Source of the DNA: Thioploca sp. | GTDB taxonomy: Bacteria > Pseudomonadota > Gammaproteobacteria > Beggiatoales > Beggiatoaceae | DNA length: 49,958 nt | NCBI GenBank assembly: GCA_012032555.1 | Contig: JAAUSR010000037.1 | Coordinates: 1 to 49,958, forward strand | Direction: 5' to 3' | Shown here: positions 27,300 to 36,023 of the stretch, one piece after another | Layout of the letters: every line of letters begins with the position of its first letter | Position numbering within the stretch: the first letter of the stretch is position 1 | Notes under the pieces: model-generated | The model's input: the letters and a program-made list of their open reading frames with translations, nothing else | What the model was told of the DNA's origin: nothing | The model's database searches: none | Translations under genes and position numbers: made by a program

Positions 27300-28265
27300 A
27301 TGCTTATGAATAATGCCCAATCGGGTACCTTATTGATTGTTGATGACACGCCTCATAACATTAAGTTATTATTTGAATTCCTAAACAGTTATGGTTTTGA
27401 AATTTTGGTTGCCGAGGATGGTAAAGATGCTCTCGAAATTGCCCAAGAAGAACAACCGAATTTAATTTTATTAGATGTGCTGATGCCCGGTATGGATGGT
27501 TTTGAAACCTGTCGCTATTTAAAAGGTAATCCTAACACCCATCATATCCCGGTGATTTTTATGACCGCATTATCCGATACTTTAAATAAAGTTAAAGCTT
27601 TTAAACTCGGTGCCGTAGATTACATTACTAAGCCATTTCAACAAGAAGAAGTTTTAGCCAGAATAAATACTCACCTCACGATTCGCTATTTACAAAAAGA
27701 ATTAGAAACCCAAAAAGAAGTGCTCCAAAAAGTGAATCAAGAATTACAACGTTTGGCGACGTTGGATAGTTTAACTCAACTGGCTAACCGCCGACGACTA
27801 GATGAATATCTTCAGCGAGAATGGCGTCGTGCTTCACGAGAACAAATCCCCTTATCGCTCATTTTATGTGATATTGATTACTTCAAACTATATAATGATA
27901 CCTATGGTCATCAAGCTGGTGATGATTGTTTACAACAAGTTGCTGAAGCTATTAACCATGCTGTTAGTCGACCGGGAGATTTAGCGGCACGTTATGGTGG
28001 CGAAGAATTTACAGTAATTTTACCGAACACACCGAGTGAGGGTGCAATGCGAGTAGCATATCTTATCCAAAACCATTTACAATCCCTTAAATTAATTCAT
28101 CCTCATTCTGAAATTAGCCCTTATGTCACTTTGAGTATGGGCGTGTCAAGTACGATTCCCACCACCACGAGTTCTCCTGATATACTTATTCAAATTGCTG
28201 ACCGTGCACTTTATGAAGCTAAAGAACAAGGTAGAAATCAGATTATTTTTAAAGTAGGGCGTTAA
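27300..28265 (+). CDS. Response regulator with GGDEF diguanylate cyclase output
   Basis: 321 residues. The receiver domain (about 10-125) has LLIVDDTP, the phospho-acceptor Asp in LILLDVLMPGMDGFE, Thr in MTALSD and KPF. After a coiled linker (ELETQKEVLQKVNQELQRL) the GGDEF domain starts at LATLDSLTQLANRR, has the substrate Asp in LILCDIDYFKLYNDTYGH, and the active site ARYGGEEF. It should make c-di-GMP when phosphorylated. No inhibitory RxxD site is obvious just before GGEEF. ATG 27300 or 27306 may be the start. No cognate kinase is adjacent. Confidence 0.92.
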   Translation: MLMNNAQSGTLLIVDDTPHNIKLLFEFLNSYGFEILVAEDGKDALEIAQEEQPNLILLDVLMPGMDGFETCRYLKGNPNTHHIPVIFMTALSDTLNKVKAFKLGAVDYITKPFQQEEVLARINTHLTIRYLQKELETQKEVLQKVNQELQRLATLDSLTQLANRRRLDEYLQREWRRASREQIPLSLILCDIDYFKLYNDTYGHQAGDDCLQQVAEAINHAVSRPGDLAARYGGEEFTVILPNTPSEGAMRVAYLIQNHLQSLKLIHPHSEISPYVTLSMGVSSTIPTTTSSPDILIQIADRALYEAKEQGRNQIIFKVGR

Positions 28266-28439
28266 AATTTCTGGCTAACTAAAAACCAATAACGTCACGT
28301 CAAGATTGACAAACCAACTCTAGATAATCGTTGTTAAAATGACGATAATGAGAACGATGAATGTGGATAATAATCGTCATCATAAAATATCAGCCATTAA
28401 CCGGTACGTTATCTCAAACTCCAATTAAGTCCTAATAAT
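28266..28439. other. Gap between convergent genes with an inverted repeat
   Basis: ATGACGAT near 28340 is repeated in inverse as ATCGTCAT near 28375, separated by about 26 bp. It lies between two convergent gene ends and could be a weak bidirectional terminator, though no T-run follows. Confidence 0.3.
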
Positions 28440-29612
28440 TTAGGTAAATCGCCATCGTAGCGCAAAGTAACCACCGATAAAAAATAGAACACTAGCGCTC
28501 CCGAGATAAAATAAAGGAGGCCATCGATATCCCACTTCAAAATTTCCCCACTTCCGTGGTTGAAAAAAAGAATTTACCAACGAACTGTTGATAGCTCGTA
28601 CTAAATCTAATTCCCCACGTCCTTTCGGATTGACTTGTAATTTTAAAATGCCACCTTTGGCATAAATGTCTGTTGTTAAAATCGCTTCAAATGCCCAACG
28701 TTGAATAGTTAAAGCACTTAAGGTATTGGTTACCATGAGCCAATTATTAGTTGGCGCAATATCAGCGGGGGGGCGTAATAAGCCACCAAACAATAATTGT
28801 GGTATCATTAATAAAGGAACGAGGGTGAGTGCCACTCGATAACTGGTGACCATACAAGAAATAAATAAGCCAAGTGTGGCCGCCGCCGCCGCCGTTATCC
28901 ATAAAATTAAACTAATCCATCCGGTATGAAACCACGATAATTTTAATAATAGTGGCACGACCATCATCGCTAACAAACCCGTTTGTACGCCTAAAATGAG
29001 CAAGAGTACCCAAAATTTAGCCGCTAAATAAGGAAAAATAAATAAATAAGAGCGAATTTCTCTTTTTAAAATGGGTTGTTCAGTAACGACCTCTTTACAG
29101 GAAGCCATGATACCAAACCAGATACTCGCGGCAACCAATAGAAAATAAATGCTTCCTCGTCTTATACTAGCTAAATCGCTAATCGGGAGTGGAGAAGTTG
29201 ATTGATGGAAGGGGATGACAATAGGGGGTAACGTGACACTTTTAGCGGAAAAATAAGGACTGATTTGCTGGTTAATATAATCCATTTTTAAATCTTCGTC
29301 CGTTTCTTGGGCTAGAAATTGAGCATACTTATACAGTTTATCAATATTAACTGCTTTATCAGCTTGTTCTAACGGTGCTTTTAATAAATCGAAATAATAT
29401 ACTACCCGGGCGGCTTCATCGAAGATATGTTTATCCCGATCAAACTGATAAAATGCGCCAATAATTAGCATAGCAATGAGTGGTACTTGCAAAATGGTTA
29501 AAGCTAAATTGAGCTTATCTGCTAGAAAAACTTGAAAATTACGTTGTACTAACACGTTCCATTGTGATAAGAGTATTTTTAAACTAGCTTGAGGAAGCGA
29601 TTGACGAGGCAT
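28440..29612 (-). CDS. ABC-2 type membrane permease without its ATPase
   Basis: 390 residues. One membrane segment near the N terminus (LALTILQVPLIAMLIIGAFY) is followed by an exported loop of about 100 residues. A cluster of five or six helices comes after (SIYFLLVAASIWFGIMASCKEVV, VLLLILGVQTGLLAMMVVPLLL, then ISLILWITAAAAATLGLFISC). The KEVVTEQPILKRE loop is typical of ABCG/white-type permeases, which in bacteria are often the C-terminal half of an FHA-ATPase-permease fusion. Here a stop lies just upstream and no ATPase is adjacent, so it works with a remote ATPase or is a split or truncated fusion. Confidence 0.8.
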   Translation of the reverse strand: MPRQSLPQASLKILLSQWNVLVQRNFQVFLADKLNLALTILQVPLIAMLIIGAFYQFDRDKHIFDEAARVVYYFDLLKAPLEQADKAVNIDKLYKYAQFLAQETDEDLKMDYINQQISPYFSAKSVTLPPIVIPFHQSTSPLPISDLASIRRGSIYFLLVAASIWFGIMASCKEVVTEQPILKREIRSYLFIFPYLAAKFWVLLLILGVQTGLLAMMVVPLLLKLSWFHTGWISLILWITAAAAATLGLFISCMVTSYRVALTLVPLLMIPQLLFGGLLRPPADIAPTNNWLMVTNTLSALTIQRWAFEAILTTDIYAKGGILKLQVNPKGRGELDLVRAINSSLVNSFFQPRKWGNFEVGYRWPPLFYLGSASVLFFIGGYFALRWRFT

Positions 29613-30202
29613 CTGGTGTTAAATCCAAAATGAAAAATCTCAACATTTTTATTCAGTAAGAAATTTATATCATTGTCAATTAATTATATTAAATTTAGTA
29701 AAATTATTTAGTTAAACTGGTTCACTCAGTGATTTATCATAGGAATATAGATAGGTGAATACGAGTGATTATTAATAAAGGCTTTATAAAAATAACCATT
29801 TGCTGTACTAGCTCAGGTTTAATTCGAATAGAACAAAGAAGAGGGGTTAAAACTAAAAATAAGAAAATTACTGATAGGAAGTTAGTTTTTTTAGCCTTCC
29901 TTTATTACATAATTACATTATAATATTCTTAATAACCAACACAATGACATCTTCCTTTATTTCTTCATTTTTAGACAAGACCATTGTGCATTATTGCTTT
30001 GAATGGTAATTCTTCAATCTTATCTATACTCCCGGTTGGTTTAAATACAAATTAAATTATTTACCAGTACATTATCCAAGCCCATATGAATCATATCATG
30101 TTACGATTTTTTCTGATTGTAAAATCAATACTTAATCTTTACTGAGTGAACTTAAGCAATATGTTATTATTATAATATCTATTACGAGATGGAAGAACAA
30201 CT
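29613..30202. other. AT-rich intergenic region with no gene seen
   Basis: 590 bases between divergent genes. No coding frame, hairpin terminator or known repeat stands out. A TATAAT hexamer at 30171-30176 lies 27 bp before the receiver gene and may be its -10 box, but no good -35 is present at the usual spacing. Confidence 0.35.
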
Positions 30203-30589
30203 ATGAGCGATAAAACTACTATTTTAATTGTTGATGATGAAATCGTTTCCCGTTATACCATAGAAGCGCTCTTAGAATCAGAAGATTATACTTTAGTCTT
30301 TGCTGAAAATGGTGAGCAAGGATTAGAAAAAGCGGAGTTGCTCACCCCCAACTTAATTTTGTTAGATGTCATGATGCCAGGTATAAATGGTTTTGAGGTC
30401 TGTCGACGTCTACGAGTCAACCCACAGTTGGCTCATTTGCCCGTGGTCATGGTAACAGCCTGGGATGATCCAACTGCACGTTCACGCTGTCTAGAAATTG
30501 GTGCCAATGAGGTCATTTGTAAACCGTTTAATCGTAAAGATTTACACGCCGTTATTAGTAAATTGCTTCAATTTCACTCTAATAATTAA
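30203..30589 (+). CDS. Single-domain response regulator
   Basis: 128 residues, a lone receiver. It has the acidic pair in ILIVDDE, phospho-acceptor Asp in LILLDVMMPGINGFEVC, Thr in VMVTAWDD and Lys in CKPFNRKDL. There is no output domain. It closely resembles the receiver of the next gene (DDEIVSR/DDEIISR, GFEVC), indicating duplication. A hairpin with a T-rich tail separates the two. It probably acts by phosphotransfer or as a binding module in the c-di-GMP circuit. Confidence 0.9.
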   Translation: MSDKTTILIVDDEIVSRYTIEALLESEDYTLVFAENGEQGLEKAELLTPNLILLDVMMPGINGFEVCRRLRVNPQLAHLPVVMVTAWDDPTARSRCLEIGANEVICKPFNRKDLHAVISKLLQFHSNN

Positions 30590-30608
30590 AAAAAAAGTAA
30601 TAAGTCTG

Positions 30609-30638
30609 GGTTCTCATTAAGAACCTTCATTTTATTTT
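30609..30638 (+). terminator. Probable rho-independent terminator
   Basis: GGTTCT-catta-AGAACC (30609-30625) forms a 6-bp hairpin and is followed by TTCATTTTATTTT. It lies 20 bp after the single-domain receiver and about 30 bp before the RR-GGDEF-EAL gene. The T-run is interrupted, so read-through is likely. Confidence 0.5.
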
Positions 30639-30667
30639 GATTATTCATTCGTGGAAGACCAACCACT

Positions 30668-32416
30668 ATGCCTGAAAAAAGTCTTATCTTAATTGTGGAT
30701 GATGAGATTATTTCGCGTTCTACGATTGAAATCTTACTAGCATCAGAAGGATATGAATTAATCTTTGTAGATAACGGAGAAACGGCTTTACGGAAGGCTA
30801 TTGAATTAATACCAGACTTAATGTTATTGGATATCATGATGCCAGGTATGAACGGGTTTGAAGTTTGTCAACAACTCCGAGCTAATCCGCGCACCACGAA
30901 ATTACCGGTGGTGATGATAACGGCTCTGGATGACCGAGAATCGCGGTTACGTGGTCTCGAAGTGGGTGCAGATGATTTCATGAGCAAACCCTTTGATCGA
31001 GCTGAATTACGTGCTCGTATTCGTACTATAACCCGTCTTAATCGTTATCGTCGCTTAGTTGAAACGGAAGAACAACTGGTTTACTTAGCTAATTACGATA
31101 CATTGACTGGTTTACCTAACCGTAATCTATTAATGGAACGGTTGCAACAGTCTCTCGGACGTGCTCGTCGCACTCATCAGAATGTTGCGGTCTTAGTAGT
31201 CGATGTAGATAGTTTCCGAATTATTAATGATTCCTTTGGGCATGATTGTGCGGATAATTTGTTATGTGAAGTCGCACATCGTCTAACTCAAACCGTGTCT
31301 GAGATTGAAGCTACTGTAGCACGCGTGAATGGTGATGAATTTGTCATTTTGTTTGATACGGATAATCTCCTCGTTAAAGACGTGAGTGGGATAGCACAAC
31401 GATTACTAAATAACATCAGCCAACCACTCATACTTAATAAACATGAGATTATTGTGACAGCGAGTGTCGGTATTAGTGTTTATCCGAGTGATGGTGAAGA
31501 AGCAGCCGCTTTACTTAAAAATGCTAATGTTGCTGTGTCGCGTGCCAAAGCAACGGGTAAAAATACTTATCAATTCTTCACGACTAAAATGAATCAAGCG
31601 GCTTTCAAACGTCTCATTTTAGAAAACCAACTGCGTCGAGTACTGGAACGCAAGGAGTTGTGTCTATTTTATCAACCCCAAATTGCTTTGAGTACCGGAC
31701 AGTTAGTTGGAATGGAAGCGTTGTTGCGTTGGCAACACCCAGAATCAGGCTTGCTTTCACCGAGTCAATTTGTTTCAGTTGCTGAAGAAATGAATCTAAT
31801 CATTCCCATTGGCGAATGGGTATTACGAACTGCTTGCTATCAAACTCAAGCTTGGCAAGCTGCCGGATTACCGCCAGTCTGTATCTCTATTAATGTATCT
31901 AGCCGACAATTTAAACCCGTTTATTGGTTACAAACTATTAAAAATGTTTTACAGGAAAGTCAGTTAGCACCAAATTACTTAGAATTAGAATTGACCGAAA
32001 GTGTACTGATGGAAGAACATAATGATAATAACAACAGTATTGTTGCGGTGTTAACTGAATTACGCGCCATGGGCGTACGAATTGCGATTGACGATTTTGG
32101 TACCGGTTATTCTTCGTTAAGCTATTTAAAAAGATTACCGGTCAACACCTTAAAAATTGATCGTTCCTTCATTCAAGATATTAATTCTAACCGTGATGAT
32201 GCAGCCATTATTACTGCGATTATTGCCCTAGCGCATAGTTTGCATCTCTCAGTGGTTGCCGAAGGCGTAGAAAATAAAGAACAACTTACTTTTTTACAAA
32301 GTCGACAGTGTGAAATTGTACAAGGTTATTTATTGAGTAAGCCATTATCGCAAGAAGAAATGACTAAACTATTACAACGTATCGACAAGCAACCACTTTG
32401 CTTATTACCGATTTAA
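30668..32416 (+). CDS. Response regulator with GGDEF and EAL domains
   Basis: 582 residues. The receiver (about 5-120) has LILIVDDE and LMLLDIMMPGMNGFE. The GGDEF domain (about 140-305) starts YDTLTGLPNRN, but its active site is VNGDEFVILF, with Asn in place of the first Gly, and VDVDSF replaces the usual signature, so cyclase activity is doubtful. The EAL domain (about 315-570) keeps GMEALLRWQHP, ELTESVL, AIDDFGTGYSSL, LKIDRSF and VVAEGVE, so phosphodiesterase activity looks intact. It is likely a c-di-GMP hydrolase tuned by phosphorylation and GTP binding. Confidence 0.92.
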   Translation: MPEKSLILIVDDEIISRSTIEILLASEGYELIFVDNGETALRKAIELIPDLMLLDIMMPGMNGFEVCQQLRANPRTTKLPVVMITALDDRESRLRGLEVGADDFMSKPFDRAELRARIRTITRLNRYRRLVETEEQLVYLANYDTLTGLPNRNLLMERLQQSLGRARRTHQNVAVLVVDVDSFRIINDSFGHDCADNLLCEVAHRLTQTVSEIEATVARVNGDEFVILFDTDNLLVKDVSGIAQRLLNNISQPLILNKHEIIVTASVGISVYPSDGEEAAALLKNANVAVSRAKATGKNTYQFFTTKMNQAAFKRLILENQLRRVLERKELCLFYQPQIALSTGQLVGMEALLRWQHPESGLLSPSQFVSVAEEMNLIIPIGEWVLRTACYQTQAWQAAGLPPVCISINVSSRQFKPVYWLQTIKNVLQESQLAPNYLELELTESVLMEEHNDNNNSIVAVLTELRAMGVRIAIDDFGTGYSSLSYLKRLPVNTLKIDRSFIQDINSNRDDAAIITAIIALAHSLHLSVVAEGVENKEQLTFLQSRQCEIVQGYLLSKPLSQEEMTKLLQRIDKQPLCLLPI

Positions 32417-32498
32417 GAACATCAGGCTTAATTCTTGCTGGCAAAATCTAAACCTCATTTTTTTATTCATTATCTTCAATTGAGTACGTCATGGCTTT

Positions 32499-34085
32499 AT
32501 GAAGCAGAATTTAATATCCACAACAATTATCCTCAGTAGTATTTTAAGCTTGTTAGCTGATAACACGATTACTCAAGCTAATTCTGAAGCGATTGTTGAG
32601 AAGACAACCGTAGATAAGCCTAATCAAACGGTTACACCAACTCACCAACCCTTATTAGATAAATCTTTAACCAGTGAATCCATTAACATCACACCCTCTT
32701 TACCTTCAATTGCACCACCAAACTCATCTTCTAAACCCTCAATTCATCCTCAATCGAATCTGAATAACGCTAAAATTAACCATATCCAACAAGAAATCGA
32801 ATGGCTAAAATTACAAAATGCGGCTTTATCTCTCCATAATCTAATTCAAACCGAAAAATATTCTCAAGAATTATCGGAATTACAACAAGATAAAGATAAA
32901 TTGCTGTTACAGAATGAATTAGCGGTTGAAAAAAGACGTCAGGAATTAGCCCAATTACAAGCTGAAAAAGAGAAAATATTACTGGAAAATGAATTACAAT
33001 TAGCGCGCCAAACGCAATTATTGACGCAACTGGAAACGACAAAACGTCAACTAGAACTAGAAAACGACATTCATGATCAAGAAAAAAGGCAGTTACTGAC
33101 TGAATTAGCCAATGAAAAAGATCGATTAGCTTTGTTAAACGCGATACAAGAAGAAAAAAATAAACAACAAGAATTGCAAATTCAGCTGGAAACCGCCAAA
33201 CTTAATTTAGCAATGACTCAGGTTGAATTTGAAAAAAACCAACGTGGTCTAAATTTAGAAGAATTAACTCAAAAAATTTCGGCACGAGAACAGCGTGAAA
33301 TTTGGGAAAGTCAGGTTAATGATCCCCAAGAATATTTGCCGGAACCTTTTGTTGATGGTCATTTAATCATCAGTGATCGTAAAATTGATCTCGATACCAT
33401 TATCGTGTCGGGAACAGCAGAGTACGTCAACGAGCGAATTCACTATTATAATAATAAAAATACTCAATACCCCATTTTCTTAATAATCGATCGTTGTTAC
33501 GGTGGTTCAGTTATGGAAGGTTCAAAAATTTTGGAAGTTATGCATAATAGCCGTGCGCCGGTCTATGTGGTCGTAAAAACATTAGCAGCGAGTATGGCCG
33601 CTGTGATCACGGCTTTAGCAAAACGTTCTTATGCCTATCCCAATGCGATTTTAGTTCATCATCAAATGTTGAGTTTTGCTTTTGGTAATGAAAGACAAAT
33701 AGCTGAACAGATGGAAATTGCTCAAGAATGGACTAAACGTGTTATGTACCCGGTTGCTAAAAAGATGGGTATCACGATGGCAGAGTTCACTAAGAAAATG
33801 TATGAGCAGGATTCTGATGGGAATTGGCGAGAATTCGCTGATAAAGCTACCCAATTAAAATGGGTGGATCAAGTGATTAGCGATATAAGAGATGCCTCTA
33901 TTACCAACAAGCCGATTGACATTCTTGAAGAAGCTGAAACTCAATCAACGGAAGAGGAACCCACTTTCCATCAGCAAACTTTCACTGAAAAAACGGATGT
34001 TCGAGGTCAACGTTATGTAGAATTACCTCAGCTTATTCCATTGGATTTTTATTATTTGTATAATCCTCATAACTACTATAGATAG
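32499..34085 (+). CDS. Exported coiled-coil protein with a ClpP/SDH-type serine protease domain
   Basis: 528 residues. A signal-like N terminus (about 1-27) leads to a Ser/Thr/Pro-rich linker (30-90), then a long charged coiled coil (about 95-270, ELSELQQDKDKLLLQNELAVE and similar heptads). From about 280 a ClpP-fold domain follows: IIVSGTAEYVNERIHYYNN, IIDRCYGGSVMEGSKIL, VVKTLAASMAAVITALA with nucleophile Ser near 365, ILVHHQM with His near 387, and YEQDSDG with a likely Asp. The active-site pattern matches ClpP and SDH proteases, but ClpP is cytosolic and lacks a coiled coil. The partner and target are unknown. The C terminus is Pro/Tyr-rich. Confidence 0.75.
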   Translation: MKQNLISTTIILSSILSLLADNTITQANSEAIVEKTTVDKPNQTVTPTHQPLLDKSLTSESINITPSLPSIAPPNSSSKPSIHPQSNLNNAKINHIQQEIEWLKLQNAALSLHNLIQTEKYSQELSELQQDKDKLLLQNELAVEKRRQELAQLQAEKEKILLENELQLARQTQLLTQLETTKRQLELENDIHDQEKRQLLTELANEKDRLALLNAIQEEKNKQQELQIQLETAKLNLAMTQVEFEKNQRGLNLEELTQKISAREQREIWESQVNDPQEYLPEPFVDGHLIISDRKIDLDTIIVSGTAEYVNERIHYYNNKNTQYPIFLIIDRCYGGSVMEGSKILEVMHNSRAPVYVVVKTLAASMAAVITALAKRSYAYPNAILVHHQMLSFAFGNERQIAEQMEIAQEWTKRVMYPVAKKMGITMAEFTKKMYEQDSDGNWREFADKATQLKWVDQVISDIRDASITNKPIDILEEAETQSTEEEPTFHQQTFTEKTDVRGQRYVELPQLIPLDFYYLYNPHNYYR

Positions 34086-34503
34086 TGCCAATTAAGTGCC
34101 CATATCTCTAACTGATTGAGAAATAAGCTTGTATTATTTCGCTTTGCGCTACCTGACCTACTAAGGATTTAAGTTTTTAATTGGCATAGCTAGTCTTAGC
34201 TTAACCTAGTAACTAATCATCAAGTAAAAAATAATGGCCTGACCTTGATAATGATTAACTCATCTGACACATAACCACTTCCAGCACAACCTGGCTAAGG
34301 TGGGAATACACACTATCCAATTTATCGGATATAGCTCCCCATTTTAACTAAGCGAAACCGGAGGTAGTTGAATCAACGGTGTATCAGGTAAGTTATTCAA
34401 TTAAATATTAAGCTTAACTGTTTTAGTTTACCCCTTACCAATCTATTATAAGCAAACAACGATTACTCAATAGCCACTATTCCAGGATAATCAAGTATTA
34501 AGT
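34086..34503. other. Intergenic region with no feature seen
   Basis: 418 bases between co-directional genes. Several short reading frames are closed by stops. No hairpin plus T-run, tRNA-like fold or dispersed palindrome of the families seen elsewhere was found. The prmB promoter should lie here. Confidence 0.3.
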
Positions 34504-35412
34504 ATGGAACATCCCCTTGATGAATTACATACCATCAGTGATTTTATTCGCTGGGGTGCAACTCAATTCAACAAAGCCCAGTTATTTTTTGGGCATGGTA
34601 CTGACAATGCGGTAGATGAAGCCGCTACATTGGTTTTATATGCTTTGCATCTCGCACCAGAGATTCCTGCTATTTTATGGCAAGCTCAACTCACTCACTC
34701 AGAAAAACAGGTCATTGTTGAACTGCTTAGTCGGCGAATACAAGAACGCATTCCTATTCCTTACCTAACCCACGAAGCTTGGTTTGCTCACTTGCGTTTT
34801 TATGTCGATAGGCGCGTATTAATTCCTCGCTCTCCAATAGCCGAATTAATAGAACAACGCTTTGAACCTTGGGTTCAAGTTGAACGGATTGAACGGATGT
34901 TAGATCTCTGTACGGGCAGCGGTTGTATTGCGATTGCAAGTGCAATGTTAGCTTTTCCACAAGCAGAAATAGATGCGGTCGATATCTCTAGTGACGCCCT
35001 CGAAGTAGCACGAAAAAACGTTAAAAATTATGGACTTGAACACCGAGTTCACCCCTTATTTTCGGATTTGTTTGCTAGCCTCAGTGGTAAGCAGTATGAT
35101 TTAATTGTCTGCAATCCACCTTATGCGGATGCACAAGAACTTCAAAATATGCCAGAAGAATATCACTATGAACCTCAAGTCGGTTTAGCCGCTGGACAAG
35201 ATGGACTATTGTTCGTTAAACGGATTTTGCGGCAAGCCTCGTCCTATTTAACTTCTAATGGCGTGCTTATTGTTGAAGTTGGTTTGAGCCAAAACAGTTT
35301 AATAGCAGAATATCCAGATGTGCCTTTTATGTGGTTAGAATTTCAACGTGGTGGTGAAGGTGTATTTTTGTTAACTGCAGAACAATTACGTCTTTATGCT
35401 CTTGCTTTCTAA
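34504..35412 (+). CDS. prmB: Ribosomal protein L3 glutamine methyltransferase
   Basis: 302 residues. The N-terminal helical part (ELHTISDFIRWGATQFNKAQLFFGHGTDNAVDEA) is characteristic of PrmB rather than PrmC. The methyltransferase core has MLDLCTGSGCIAIASA (AdoMet-binding), DAVDISSDALEVA and the catalytic NPPY in IVCNPPYADAQEL. It modifies a glutamine of ribosomal protein uL3 in the cytoplasm. It stands alone after a long untranslated gap. Confidence 0.92.
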   Translation: MEHPLDELHTISDFIRWGATQFNKAQLFFGHGTDNAVDEAATLVLYALHLAPEIPAILWQAQLTHSEKQVIVELLSRRIQERIPIPYLTHEAWFAHLRFYVDRRVLIPRSPIAELIEQRFEPWVQVERIERMLDLCTGSGCIAIASAMLAFPQAEIDAVDISSDALEVARKNVKNYGLEHRVHPLFSDLFASLSGKQYDLIVCNPPYADAQELQNMPEEYHYEPQVGLAAGQDGLLFVKRILRQASSYLTSNGVLIVEVGLSQNSLIAEYPDVPFMWLEFQRGGEGVFLLTAEQLRLYALAF

Positions 35413-35561
35413 AACACTATCAATTTAGCACGACTACTAATTAAAGTATAAAAAAAGTCTGATTCAGTTTTATTTTATGTAGAGAAAGCCCCTATCAGAT
35501 TAGAAACGCTGCTAAACTTAAAATAATTAGGCGTGTGAATTTGAGTAAGGAATTAAAGTCA

Positions 35562-35912
35562 ATGAATAATATCATTTATTTAACAATGGCATTAAGCTTA
35601 ATAATAGCTATAGTGATAATAGTGGCAATAAGCCGGTACCAGCGTATGTCAGGGAACAATCATAGCAGCTGGAATTACTTGGCTAGTTTTTTTATGACTT
35701 TCATATTATTATTGAGTGTCACTTCTACCCACTTAGGAGCAGCAAACGTGAAAGAATCCATCACTGGTAAAAAAGAATCAATTTCTGGAAAAAACACCAA
35801 CACGGAAAAATCGAAAAAATCCGGCGATAAACAAACCAATGAAGAGCAAACTAACACCAATGACACGCCCAAGATTGATACGCCTCAACACCGGATTTAT
35901 AAAAATAAATAA
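35562..35912 (+). CDS. Small membrane protein with a Lys-rich tail
   Basis: 116 residues from ATG 35562 (AAGGAA about 11 nt upstream); a GTG nine codons earlier is possible. Two hydrophobic helices (IIYLTMALSLIIAIVIIVAI and YLASFFMTFILLLSVTS) are followed by a hydrophilic tail with an imperfect repeat, KESITGK/KESISGK, and many Thr, Asn and Lys. No family is recognised. It lies about 110 bp before the TIR gene in the same direction and could be an accessory membrane partner; that is only positional. Confidence 0.6.
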   Translation: MNNIIYLTMALSLIIAIVIIVAISRYQRMSGNNHSSWNYLASFFMTFILLLSVTSTHLGAANVKESITGKKESISGKNTNTEKSKKSGDKQTNEEQTNTNDTPKIDTPQHRIYKNK

Positions 35913-36023
35913 CTAGACAAATAAATAACTTGGCTCACTGTTGACCGAGAAAAGAGTGTGTTACTCTATATAAACTAATCGTCAAGTCACTCTAAATAGC
36001 TATAGAAAATAAACCGAGTTGCT

